Below, one piece after another: positions 1 through 11,376 of a stretch of 64,000 nucleotides of DNA. The DNA lies in assembly GCF_000699445.3 (NCBI RefSeq), contig NC_067198.1, forward strand, positions 28,995,536 to 29,059,535, written 5' to 3'. Positions within the stretch are counted from its first letter, which is position 1. Each line of letters opens with the position of its first letter. This stretch comes from Schistosoma haematobium (Eukaryota > Platyhelminthes > Trematoda > Strigeidida > Schistosomatidae). Made by a program: the position numbers and the translations under genes. The notes under the pieces were generated by a model, which saw nothing but the letters and a program-made list of their open reading frames with translations, did no database searches and was not told the origin of the DNA.

Positions 1-735
1 CAGATAAAGACACCTAGTGTAGCAGGAGTCTCTTCATCAGTAGACCTCGGCATACACAAGGAGAAAACCGAGGTCTTCAAATTCAAAACGAAGAACAGCA
101 ATCCAATCACTCTTGATGGCGAAACTCTGGAAGATGTAGAATCCTTCACACACCTGGGAAGCATCACCGATGAACAAGGAGGTTCAGGTGCAGACGTAAA
201 CGCGAGGATTAGCAAAGCAAGGACAGCTTTCCTACAATGGAAGAACATATGGAACTCAAAGAGACTTTCAACCAATATCAAAGTGAAAATCTTCAATATG
301 AACGTCAAGACAGTCAGTTCTACTGTACGGAACTGAAACTTGGAAAACTACTACAACCAACATCAAACATGTGCAAGTATTTATAAATGGTTGTCTACGC
401 AGGATACTCAACATCCATTGGCCGGATACCATCAGCAACAGCCTTCTGTGGGAGGAAACAAACCAGGTTCCGTCTGAAGAGGAAATCATAAAAAGACAGT
501 CGGAGTTGATAAGACATACATTAGGGAAATCACCAAACTGCATCACGAGGCAAGCCCTAACCTGCAATCCTGAAGGGAAGCGGAAAAGAGGAAGGCCAAA
601 GTACACATTACGTAGGGAAGTAGAAGCAGATATGAAAAAGATGAATAACAACTGAAAGGAGCTGTAAAGGATTGCCCAGGACAGGGTTAGATGGAGACTG
701 CTGGTGATCGGCCTATGCCCCTCCACGAGGTGTAA
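1..735 (+). mobile_element. RTE/SR2-like non-LTR retrotransposon, 3' end
   Basis: Translation of the first 300 bases gives the region just after the reverse transcriptase catalytic core of RTE-clade elements, including VESFTHLGSI and LSTNIKVKIFN. The following part (371-655) gives the C-terminal segment seen in every RTE copy of this window, such as [18 protein letters not shown]. Several frameshifts and stops break the frame after about 330. The 3' end is the shared GGCCTATGCCCCTCCACGAGG box followed by a short (TAAG)n-type tail near 730. The 5' side lies outside the window. This is a dead copy by reading. Confidence 0.85.
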
Positions 736-3700
736 CAGGCGTAAGTAAATAAGTAATATTACACGGGAGTCGTTACATGTTGTAAATGTGCAATGAGCAA
801 CTCGATCGGTAGGTTGGAGTTTGAGTAAATCCCCACATGTGAGGTGTGTAAGTTTTGGATTCAATTAGTTTCTAACTAGCTACATGTGCCCAGTTAAAGG
901 TATCGATCCTACCAATCAATTGATAATCTCAAATCGAAGGTCGTTTTATCTTGCCGTGTTGCCAATGTTATAAATGCCTGTTAAAAAACCATGAATGTCG
1001 ATTATAATTTTTGTTGATTGGTTATTTTCGTTGATTCAGCTAGTTAGTTGAGTTTGAATACGAATCACCATAAAGATAAGACAGCAAATTTTTTTAGTGA
1101 TTAACAAACCTACGCAATATCGACAGAAATGACGAAAAATAAGTTTAGAATGCAATCGTACAGATGATGGTCATAATAGATTGCGTTATTTAAAGTCTTG
1201 CTCATCAGTGTAGATAACCAACACAGGTTGACTGTGTCGATGATTCCGGGATCTACGCGTCTTGGACGGGGATGGCATCACCGACCAGTTCATGCCGAAG
1301 TCACACCTCAAGGTTGGCACTTTGCGTTGATTCGGGTACTGTGACCACTTTGAAGACTGTACAACACAAACAATGTTATTACTGAAATATATTAATGAGA
1401 ACAGGTACCATGAAAACAGCTTGATCACTGCCACATGGGGTAGTCTATACGGTGTCACTGATTGGTGAGCGTTGGCTGCCATTGACCTTGACGAGGATTT
1501 ATGAAATGATCGATATACAAAGACCCGACTGCCGGATGAGTTAGTCAGGGCCAAATGACATTTTTCTGGCTCTACAAGGTGGGTGAGAACTGATGATTAA
1601 TCGTGCGAACAGGGAAAAAAATATTTCGTAGGGTGTCAGTGACTAGTTTGCTTGGTACGTGGTTGTTTGGTGTCCCACATATTCAGGTAATAATGGATTT
1701 CTGTGAGTGCATGATGTAGGGCTATAAAATAATACTGCTATTTGTCCCAACAGCGAATTCACACCTACTATCTGGATGGCCTCGGTGTTCAGGTAATCAA
1801 CGAACAATGAACAGATATCCTGATGCAATTTAATTGACTGAGTACGCTTTTATAAAAATGCCCTAGTCAATGCATTTTTGTGATTCAACTAAACAACCAT
1901 AAATCCATCTTAATACCTAATGGACCTCATTGTCACTGACAATAATTTGTAAGTATCTCTGCTTCATAAGTTGTGATAGAAATGTGAGCATGATGGTGTA
2001 GGTGTGACTATGGCCTTAACCAATTAGCATTAAATTACTCTTTCTTAATTGGATTCACAAACTAAAAATACAAAACCAATCATGCTAAAGACAGTCAAAA
2101 GCTCTTCGTATATAAGTTAATTACTATTCCATTCATTCTGAAAACTATATGGAAAAGTAGTTTTAATGATTCGAGGACTCCTCAGTTTTGCCAAAGCGGT
2201 GTGTTTGAATATGTTTGTTCTGAGCAGGTTGGTCTTGCTGTGGAATGTAAGTCGACCCCATGTGCTCACGGTGTTTTTGACTTATTTTTCTCGTGTTGTT
2301 TCTAATCCAAGCTCCCCTATTCAAGACAATATTGATCGATTCTGGACGAATCATGAGACAATATTATGAAAACGTCCTAAAAAGTACAGTGGCCTCATAT
2401 ATTTAGATGAAAAGTGGGCAATTCGGTGTGTATGTGGTCGAAAAGTAGGCGGTTCAGCAACTTTATAAACTCACGGACAGAAGTGGGGAAACTTTACATC
2501 GTTCTCTCATGACAAGCGAAAAAGTAGACTGGCGCGTCTTCCTATTAATAAGAAATAATTATTTCCCCCTTATTTTCTAAAAGAAATGTCCTATTTATTT
2601 CCGCGTTGTCCGCTTTTATTTCCCTTCTTGGATGTTTGAGGGACTAGTGAGGTCTTTTAAGATCTAGTTTTTGTTAAGGTAATAATTGAATTTTCCCATA
2701 GTTTCTACTGCCTGGGATAATCCCCTTACTTCTTTAGATGAATTCCCAAACTGTTGACTGAGTTTGCGGTTTCTACCTACAATTTGTACGGAATATCTGA
2801 CAAATTTACCACCAAGATTGACTAGTAGTGTGGACAAAGATCTGGCTTTATAACAGTTTCTGTCGTTTTAATAGCTTAATTATCTACTGGTTATCCCAGT
2901 TAAGATTAGCTTTTGCTTCTTTATCTCTAGATTTCGGGGAAATTCTGGGAGGTTTTAGGGTTTGCACAACGTCATGAAGATTCGTGGTTTCTCCCGGTGT
3001 CTGGAGAAGTTTTGAGGAGACTAAAATAGGACCATATGTACACGGTTTATACTTACGTTTTCTTTCGGTCTCCACTTGTGTACTTTATTCGTACACCATC
3101 GAATAAGCCCGACTCGTTTAATCAGTCCCCTTATATCGTTCTCACCGACTGATTGAACTTTGAACCCTAAACATCTAGTCAGTAATGTTTGCTATATATG
3201 TGACTTACTTTCCGTTCCATGCAATGTATATTCAGTGGCTATTTGTCGTGGTAGGACATACACCAACAGTAGTCTTTCAGTCTTATAAGGGTCTACTCTG
3301 TGCATCCTAGGCAATTTTCCCACTGGAAGTGTGAACGGCAGTTGCAACTTACAAAGCAACCGTGGAGTTGTTCGTCTGCTAATGCAACCTCCATCATGTC
3401 TACCAAAATTGGTATGGGTAATTACCAATTTTATTGAACGATATGTAATCAGTTATGGAGATTTGCCTAGGGAAATGAAGGCGATTTCCCAAATTCAGTA
3501 GATATTTTGGGTAGTTTTTGGGAAAAGCCCAAACTGAGTGAAAATCTTGTTATTTTCCATCTTTGCTTCTCGATATTTTCTCAAGTTACGTGAAAAATTT
3601 ATGCGCGTTTGTTTATTTTGGAAGAAACCAATACCTGACTGAACTCTGTTTTTTTTTCATTTTCCCGAAATTTCTAAACGAACTGTTCTCAAGTTAATAG

Positions 3701-4728
3701 ATTTTGCTCCAAAGCTTGGAGTTTTGGCGTCTTATGGATTTGAAATCTTGCTAGTACTTCTAGTTCTAATTGTCAGTTTATTCTGGTTTTCTACCTATGT
3801 TGTTTCTATTCGTTATTGACTACTTTCATTATTTTATTTAGGTATATTTGATGTAATTAATGAGTCGTTTCGCGTTTTTACTATTCTATTTTCTCCACAT
3901 GTTACTCTTCACGCTTCTCCAAATTTGAACCGCTACTCTGTTTAGCACATATTTGAGGCAGTTCTATGGTAACGTGTGTTCCTTAAAAGATACTGCGTAG
4001 GTCTAGTACAGTAATTTCTCACTTCCAGTCTTCCTTTTGTAACATTGTTAATCATATCAATGTATCAGTTCTTTGACTAGATATCTGGACTTACGAAATA
4101 ACACCAGGCTACTTCCGAATAATGAATCCATAAACCCACTATTCCGTGCTTCTGTGTAGTCACACTGGTGATAGTGATGTCAACTAGAAACAGTTGAATT
4201 TTTCTCACTATCCTTGTTGTATTCACAAAATATGTATGTATCTAGGCCTTATTCGTTAGACGAAATAAACTTGCGCGTAGCAATATATCAGTGTTCTAAA
4301 CGAATTTTATTTTTATGTGAACTGTTAGAATGAAATGTGTTTGTATGCAGAAGCTGATTTTGTATTTTTCGCATATACTATTCAAAAGGAAAGTCTCAAA
4401 ATAATTCTAGACAACCATGTTTATCATCATCTTCAACACTGTGCTTTAAACTATATACATTATAGGCTGTGTTCCCTACCGTAACAACTTTCGTATCCCA
4501 ATAAAAAGTTATTCGAATTACCGCCAACTCTGTTGGAGAAGACTGTACAACCTTGGGTGTGCTAATAAGTAGACTGATAGTGACATACGCCGAAAGTTTC
4601 TGTACAGTGCTAATGGTGAATTATCGTGCAGAACTACGGGGTCTAAGTACAATAAAAGCAACATACATTCATTTGCTTTCCAAACAGAAACCTCATGCAG
4701 TGAACGGCGTTTCGTCCTAAAGTTATTT
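736..4728. other. unassigned non-coding stretch
   Basis: About 4 kb of AT-rich sequence. Open frames here are short, on both strands, and lack recognisable motifs or compositional support. A missing 5' exon of PrimPol could lie here or anywhere up to 12.7 kb, but no candidate can be picked out. Confidence 0.5.
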
Positions 4729-5244
4729 GCTATTTATTTATTAGACATAAACATTGTTACAAGGAGGCACCAAACAGATATGCGCCACATAAAACATTCG
4801 ATTTATGTGAGTGATGCGATACTGCCCGGGTGCTCAAACCGAAGTAGGTGGTTTTCTTAGGGGGCCACACCCAGAGCCTTCAAACTAAAGGTCTGATCCA
4901 CAAGGTAGTGGAGCAATGCCAGGAGAGGCAGTCCCATGGTATCTGGTCACCAACGATTGGTTCATTGGTCTACTTTTCCTTTCAGGATCCTAGAGCCCAC
5001 CTGAATTATTGATTTGGAATCAGGGTTTTCCGACTCCCCTAGGTGTACTCTCGGTGTCCACCAACCCGGTTAAAGCGCCGGACATTCGCTTCTCGTCCTC
5101 TCAATTTCGCAAACAATAGTAATGGCGCGAGAAGGCAGTGAGTAGGACTTTCCTGCCAGTGGCTGTATACGTGTGGTCATGTGGGATCATTTCGAAAGGG
5201 AGAACTGACTCTCCCTATCCTCGGCTGGACCAGGGCATTCGGGT
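4729..5244 (-). mobile_element. non-coding retroposon-like repeat, copy 1
   Basis: A stretch of about 515 nt that recurs, almost identical and in opposite orientation, at 13,745-14,262. Read on the - strand it ends in the tail AATAAATA, as a retroposed transcript would. No long open frame or reverse transcriptase motif is seen in it. Shorter pieces of its 3' end recur at 18,258-18,370, 19,541-19,625 and 60,091-60,165. Copy 1 seems to continue beyond the 5' point where copy 2 stops, so copy 2 is probably 5'-truncated. It could be the 3' end of a longer autonomous element not otherwise present here. Confidence 0.75.
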
Positions 5245-5430
5245 GCCATCTGAAAGTTGCAAGTCGTGCGTTGTCTACAGCACTTATGGATGCTAAAATA
5301 TATAGGTTCATCCGCTTTAGTCTCATGCTGGCTAGATCGTTCCATAAAGAAATCAGTTTTTCGTGACGCCGGAATCTGTAAAGTGCATCGTTTTTAACGG
5401 AAGCACTTTCAGCATATATATTGGCAGATT

Positions 5431-6009
5431 TTATAATGAACTTCTACCACGATGATGACATCGGGTCTGGCTACGAAATGTAACATCACTTCTTAAGTCG
5501 TGTTCGCCATTGGGTAAAGTCATTCGCCCATTAAGTCGTGCCCTTAAAACCTCACATTTGTCACAACCTGCTGTACCGTTATGGCCAACGACATACCTAA
5601 CACTGCTACGAGCTGGAATGTCACAAATCACAGCTACTAACTTCAGTGTTAGATGCACTTGATGTTTATCTACATTAAGGCCTATTGTCAGCAACTCTTT
5701 TAACTCAGCTACAACAGCTGCGGACATTTCGTTGAAATCACCACTATAGATACCAACCATAAATATTTCACTGAAATGTGAAGCTACAAGACGACCTAGA
5801 ATAGGCCACAACTGTTGGTTAGAACTTTTAGACACCGAAAAGCTATCGTAGTTAAGTTGTAATTTGAGTTCGCTAAGATTAATCCTACGTAGCCAAATTT
5901 CTGAAATCCTCAGGAGATTCAATCTCAACCCAGTATGATAGTACACTCCTGTGCCCAGGAATGCGTGCTCGACATTATTGCAGCTACTGGGTACTTTTCC
6001 GAGGGGCAT
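5431..6009 (-). CDS. tnp2-like transposase fragment
   Basis: An open frame of 192 residues without internal stops. It contains the pattern typical of the animal tnp2-like (CACTA/EnSpm-related) transposase domain: LNYDSFSVSKSSNQQLWPIL (about residues 54-73), then MVGIYSGDFNE, then LVAVICDIPARSSVRYVVGH followed by GCDKCEV, a Cys pair that family members share near the HxGxxxCxxC block. Known family members are much longer (over 600 residues), so this is an internal piece. Flanking frames upstream (6010-6180, - strand) are broken. No terminal inverted repeats were found around it. Function in the host is unlikely; a domesticated exon cannot be excluded from sequence alone. Confidence 0.65.
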   Translation of the reverse strand: MPLGKVPSSCNNVEHAFLGTGVYYHTGLRLNLLRISEIWLRRINLSELKLQLNYDSFSVSKSSNQQLWPILGRLVASHFSEIFMVGIYSGDFNEMSAAVVAELKELLTIGLNVDKHQVHLTLKLVAVICDIPARSSVRYVVGHNGTAGCDKCEVLRARLNGRMTLPNGEHDLRSDVTFRSQTRCHHRGRSSL

Positions 6010-6179
6010 CGACAGTTTAGGAATAACCGTCTAAAAAAGGCCGAGAATTTCATTTACCTTTCGAACAGTTATATCACCTCCCTTCATCATCCCAATTACA
6101 ATTCTAACTTTTCTGCTTTGTTAGTTGCACAGGTGGTGACATCTCTGTACCAGTACTTTCGAAATATGATTTATTAAAA

Positions 6180-8155
6180 AAAACCTAGATTACTGTTGGT
6201 TGCACTAGGTGCGTAATGGCTAACTACACGAGGCAGTTTCTGGATTGGATGCAATTCTACAATACTGTTGTGTAGCTACGGCGTTGCCTGCTTCATTTCG
6301 ATCTATTGAACTGCAGGTTTCTATATTAGTGACTGTGAAGTACTTCACGAACGCGATCCTTAACTTCCGCAGCCTTCTCTAAAATGTCGATCGAGAGCAG
6401 GTCATCATTTTGCCATTTTGTTGATAATCATCCGTCTTTCATCTATTTCATTACGTTCTACATTGTTGGTCTAGAAGAAACAGTCAGCTGTAGTCAGGCT
6501 GGGCAGAAGAAGTAATCGAAGTATGTAACAGTAACAGTCACTCACTTGCATGGCCTAAGTTTTTTTGAAAATGTGGCATGGAATAGACACATTTTTGTCT
6601 CGTGCCTATTTGACATTCTAAAACAAGGACGAAACAGTGGTACTGGAATACGTAGTAAGCTTGATTATCTTGTAACTAAGTATTAAAACTTATTGTAATT
6701 GCATCATAGAAGGCTTAAACAATCTCCTGAATAATAAATTGTTCACAGAACTGCGCAACACGAATTTCGGGTTTCTTCCTCAGAATTTCCTCAAACTTTA
6801 GGGAAGACCCCGAAATCGAGAGGTTGGGTAAATATTTTACCCATCGAGTATTTGACATCCATTGTTGGAGTAAAATACATTTTAAACAAATTTGTCTGAA
6901 AAATATTGACAAATTATTTATAATCATTCTGTCATATAGTTTTTTCTTTACATTCTCTCGATTGATTTAATTGTCTGACAATTTCCCAAAGTGTTATTTA
7001 TAAACACGTTTTACATCAATGCAAAGTTCTGAAAATGTTTATCTTTCTCAAAATGCAAGAATTTACTTCACATTTAGTGTATATCAGTGCATGGTTTAAC
7101 CATAAATAGTGGAGTATCTGAGTGTGCTGATCGCTCTAATTATTTCCGGAGTTTTATCAGCTCTCAGATCTCAGTATGGATACTGAGTTTTTGCATGATT
7201 TATCAACTTTCAGTACCTTTGGACAAGTGATATATACGTCTGATTGAATATACCGATCACGGCATCACTTAAGACCATGAAACGTGAACTATAAATGCAG
7301 ATATATATAAGTCACTGATGTTCAATAATATTAATGATTGATACATGTTAAGGCTGTTAAGCATCGTTTCACATAATTTCTAGGGTAGATTACACCATGA
7401 GTGACCTCGCTGGATAAATGTTTTGAACTAAGGTGTTTGATCTCCTAGAAGTTGATCATCTGAAGTTTTGTTATTTGCATATGTAAACCAACGAGCTGTA
7501 ACGATCAACTCGATAATGGCATAATATAAGTGAAAGTTTTTGTATAATATTGTTAATTTACAATTTGAACTACCTGCAGTCATTAGTATTGAGAACTGGT
7601 TATGTGATTAAAGTACGACAACTTTGCAAACAATCCCCAATGAGAGTGTCTCAGATTAACAGCAAGATCTCTAACTTTGGGACATCTCATTTGGATAGCG
7701 AAAATCTACTAAAAATTTCCATAGCTCAAAATGATATAAGCGCTGTCATACCAACGTCTCAAAATAATATACGTAGCAAAAAAATCAAGTTATTTTATTA
7801 AAATATTAAATACCGTCATCTGATTTTTTCAGCACCCTCATTTTCAATCCACTGTCCGAATATTCGAACAAATACTATCCACCAATAGGTTGTCCTACGT
7901 TATGATATGAACATGAAACGGTGAGTGTTTTTGATTTTTTTACGTTACCTGTATAATCGACTGTGTATTAGCAGATCCACATATATTAGCGAGTTTATCG
8001 AACGAAGGAATATAAGTCTTCTGAAAGTTTGATCTTATCTAATGTCGGACACGACTGTGTAGGTTTTAAGACATCCAACTGCTAAGAATGTTTTTTTAAA
8101 ACTCCGTTTAACCTTCATAATCTTCCGGAACGTAAGGCAAAAGGTTCAAGTATGG
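6180..8155. other. unassigned AT-rich stretch
   Basis: No recognisable coding region, structural RNA or repeat was seen. Short frames such as the one at 7550-7801 have low-complexity composition and no motif. Confidence 0.4.
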
Positions 8156-8164
8156 TTGGCAAGT

Positions 8165-8320
8165 AATGAGATGGGTTAGTAGTTAGGGCGTTTGATTCTC
8201 ACTCACTAAGTCCTGGGTTCGAGACCCACCTCGCCTACTTTGGTCTGGGCAACTGGGTAGTTGTATTAGCTCTGACACGTAAAGTGTCGCTCATATAAAT
8301 GTACCTAAATAATGAGTTAA
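8165..8320 (+). mobile_element. tRNA-derived SINE
   Basis: A tRNA-like head carries an A-box-like GGTTAGTAGTTAGGGCG near 8174 and a perfect B-box-like GGTTCGAGACCC near 8215, followed by CACCTCGCC. It runs into the tail GTGTCGCTCA near 8285-8295, which also closes the copies at 21.6 kb and 55.7 kb. The acceptor stem of a true tRNA cannot be drawn, so this is a SINE head and not a tRNA gene. Confidence 0.65.
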
Positions 8321-8329
8321 AGTTAAGAT

Positions 8330-8943
8330 GATTGGCAAATGTTTGTCTTTTCGATAGTTATGGCTCCTGTAAATTCACGTTTTGTTCTTAAGTTTGCTAG
8401 TAATCCTACTGTGAACTAGGGAATTGAAAGGCTATTGAGTGGCTAACTAGTTGACTGAATTTTTACTGTAATACACTTCTACAGACTTTTGTATTAATTT
8501 GTTCCACTTTTGTCGTTGATGTGTAGTGATTGTTTCATGAAATCTTTAAATCACTGATATTTTTTTATGTATGTTAGGCCTTGTGACATCTTACAAATGA
8601 ATTTCTCTAGTTCGAAACCTGTCGTCTACTTCTTTTTAATACTTATGTTTTAAATTAACGGAGCTATAAACATATGCACAATATTTCAGAAATTGAGGAT
8701 ACTCTTAATGTTTTGCATCCTTGTCATCTCAATAAATATCCTAGAATCTGAATACAAATAGATGTTCACTGTTCTATATCGGTCGATAATTTCAAAAAGC
8801 CTCGTTTTTGTCTCTTATGTGATTTCATTTTTTGATTTTCATTCTCATTAATTTGAGCAGGGTTCTTATTTTCGAATATTATTCGCGTGTGTAGTACAGA
8901 TTTCAACCCCAGTTCAAGTAATTTCGTCTAACTGGATGGAATG
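8330..8943. other. unassigned stretch
   Basis: AT-rich sequence without a supported feature, lying between the SINE and the 3' tail of the RTE copy. Confidence 0.4.
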
Positions 8944-9504
8944 TTACTTTATTACTTACTTACTTACGCCTATCACACTCCTTGGAGGGGCATAGGCCGC
9001 CCACAAGCACTTTCTATTTCCAATACTGTCCTGGGAAATCTTTTCCAAATGTTATTCATCCTTTTCATGTTTGTTTCCGATTTCCAACGTAGCATGTTCT
9101 TCGGCCTTCCTGTTTTCCGTTTTCCTTCAGGATTCCAAGTTAGGGCTTGCCTCGTGATGTAGTTTGGTAATTTCCGTAATATATGTCCTATCCACTTCCA
9201 ATGTCTTTTCCTGATTTCCTCCTGAACTGGAAGCTGATTTGTCATCTCCCATAGTAGACTGTTGCTGATTGTATCCAACCAACGGATATTTAGTGCCTTG
9301 CGTTGACAACTGTTTATAAATACTTGTACCTTTTTGATGATTGCGGTAGCTCTCCACGTTCCAGCTCCATTCAGCAGAACTGTCTTGACGTTCGTATCGA
9401 AGATTCTAACTTTAATATTGGTTGACAGTTGTTTTGAGTTCCACTCAACTGACTATTCAATGGTGATCTGTCGTGTCGCGATTTGGTCTGTGCACGATCG
9501 ATCC

Positions 9505-10107
9505 CTATGAAATCCGGTCTGTTGATCCCGGAGTTGGGCGTCTACTGAATCTTTCATTCGGTTCAACAACACTATTGGAAAACCTTCCTGGTACCAACAG
9601 TAGTGTGATGCCTCTGTGGTTCTCACATTTGCTCAGATCTTCTTTCTTTGGTATCTTGATGAGATGTCCTTCCCAGTCCGTCAGCACTAGTTCTTCCTCC
9701 CAAATCTTCCAGAACAAAACGTGGAGCATGTTTGTGGTTGCTTTTATGTCTGACTTCAGAGCTTCAGTTGGTATATTGTTTGGTCCTGCTGCTTTCACGC
9801 TCTTGATTTGTCTGATAGCCATCCTGATTTCTTCGACTGTTGGTGGAGTGACGTCTACAGGAAGGTCTATGTGTGGTGCTTCGATGTCCGGTGGATCCAG
9901 TGGGGCTGGCCTATTCAAGAGTTTCTCAAAGTGTTCTACCCATCTGTTCCTTTGTTCTTGAATCTCGGTAATTGTCTTACCTTTCTTGTCCTTAACCGAT
10001 CTCTCTGGTTTACTATATTTCCTTGCTAGTTTCTTCGTTGTGTCATATAGCTGTCTCATATTTCCTTCTTCTGAAGCTTTTTCCGCTATCGTTGCTAGAT
10101 GTTCCAC
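9505..10107 (-). pseudogene. RTE reverse transcriptase, N-terminal part
   Basis: Reads NMRQLYDTTKKLARKYSKPE, then AAGPNNIPTEALKSD and a broken NHRGITLL block, which are the fingers-side motifs of RTE reverse transcriptase. The palm with the catalytic aspartates does not follow; a deletion joins this piece to the 3' segment near 9,443. The first bases of the frame beyond 10,107 belong to the nested insert and not to this element. Confidence 0.75.
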
Positions 10108-10870
10108 ATCTATCAACCAAAGGGACGTGTTTACTGCCCAGCTGTTCGTACCGTCCTATTTTATGGTTGTGAAACGTGACCGGTAAGAGTAGAGGATATT
10201 CGTAGGTTACTAGTATTCGATCATAGGTGTCTTCAAAACATTGCTCGTATATCTTGGGACCACCGAGTAAGTAACGTATTTGTTACGAAACGGGTACTAA
10301 GTAAGGATGGCAAATCAATTGATGACGGAGTGAAACTTCATCAGTTGAGATGGCTGGGACACGTGTTACGTATGCCCAACGACCGACTGCCTCGACGTGC
10401 GATGTTCAGTAGTATAGGAGTAGGTTGGAAGAAAGCTAGGGGCGGCCAGACTAAAACATGGCACAAGTCCATGAAGTCACTGACAAGTGGACTGAGTCAT
10501 GTTGGTAGGTGTAGACTACCTGGTTGGGATCCGCGAGACGATAGCAACCGATGGTTAGAGACCCTGAATGACATGACTCAAAATCGTTTGCGATGGCGCA
10601 GGTGCATCCACTCTTTGTGTTCTCCCAAATTCTAATCCTCTGAATTGTCTTTGTCTCTTTTTTTCTCTTCCCAAATTTATTTCACTGGATTATACTCTTT
10701 AAATAACATCTCCAAACACTAATTTTCCCGATTACTGCTTATACTCTTATTACCTTAACCACTACGGGATTTGAATCGACCACTGCATCTCTGTGCTAAT
10801 GTGGTGTGGCAACTGGAACTGATGTAGGTATGTACGAAGTTCTACGTTGTTACTCACTGATTGACTGACT
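10108..10870 (+). mobile_element. SR3/Perere-like insert, 5'-truncated, with TSD
   Basis: A 763-bp 3' portion of the same non-LTR family as the element at 27.4-29.6 kb. It sits inside the RTE copy and is flanked by the direct repeat GTTCCAC (10,101-10,107 and 10,871-10,877). It includes the C-terminal reading frame at 10,330-10,635 and a 3' UTR that ends in a GACTGACT-type repeat. The 5' truncation is typical of target-primed reverse transcription. Confidence 0.85.
10330..10635 (+). pseudogene. C-terminal segment of SR3-like pol protein
   Basis: An open frame of 101 residues starting MKLHQLRWLGHVLRMPNDRL and ending with CSPKF. It is the post-RT C-terminal domain (WLGHVLRM motif) found at the end of many fluke non-LTR polyproteins. 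The translated product is identical to the one at 27,963-27,658 on the - strand. It is a fragment; the catalytic region is missing. Confidence 0.75.
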
Positions 10871-11007
10871 GTTCCACGTATTTCTGCTTGATAACTCGAA
10901 TGTTCTTCTTTACTTGCTTGTTTGCTTCGGTGTATTCAGCCTGTGCCTTGACTTCCTCTCTTCTTGTTCGGCTGTTGTTAATTGCTGTCTTCTTCCTTTC
11001 TTGAATC

Positions 11008-11368
11008 GGCGAGACTCTAATTTATGGACGAGCCAATCAGAAGCCTTTGAGAGATTCCAAGGTCACGACCCCAACTTCAGTGCTTACTGCTAACGTACGA
11101 TAGGTTCACAGGGAATTTTGTACAAAACGTGACAATTCTGTAGCCATATGGAAGACTTCCTCTACTGCATGCATTACGATTTTAGAACCTCTGAACCTTT
11201 TTCTAACCTTGAGAAGTTTTTGAACCACTTATAAGAAGTGTATCCACTTTATTTCTTTGGTTTTGTATAATATATTTTTACTCTATACTTACTTTTTGCT
11301 GATTGGCCAATATTTATCAAGGTCACTCAAGATTCGTTCAAAGGTCGTCCATAAATTATAGTCTCGCC
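11008..11368. mobile_element. 361-bp MITE with 24-bp inverted termini and 8-bp TSD
   Basis: The left end GGCGAGACTCTAATTTATGG and the right end, reverse-complemented, GGCGAGACTATAATTTATGG match over about 24 nt with one difference. It is flanked by exact 8-bp direct repeats CTTGAATC (11,000-11,007 and 11,369-11,376). The related RTE copy near 63,070 has a single uninterrupted target (AAGATTTAAGAAAGG), which proves the insertion. An 8-bp duplication is typical of hAT or P superfamily elements. The interior has no coding capacity. Confidence 0.85.
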
Positions 11369-11376
11369 CTTGAATC

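Noticed and set aside
8165..8235. A functional tRNA gene.
   Set aside because: The A and B boxes are good, but no acceptor stem or convincing anticodon arm can be drawn, and related SINE tails follow.
9473..10029. Long + strand frames over the RTE copy.
   Set aside because: They are antisense shadows of the RT frame on the - strand.
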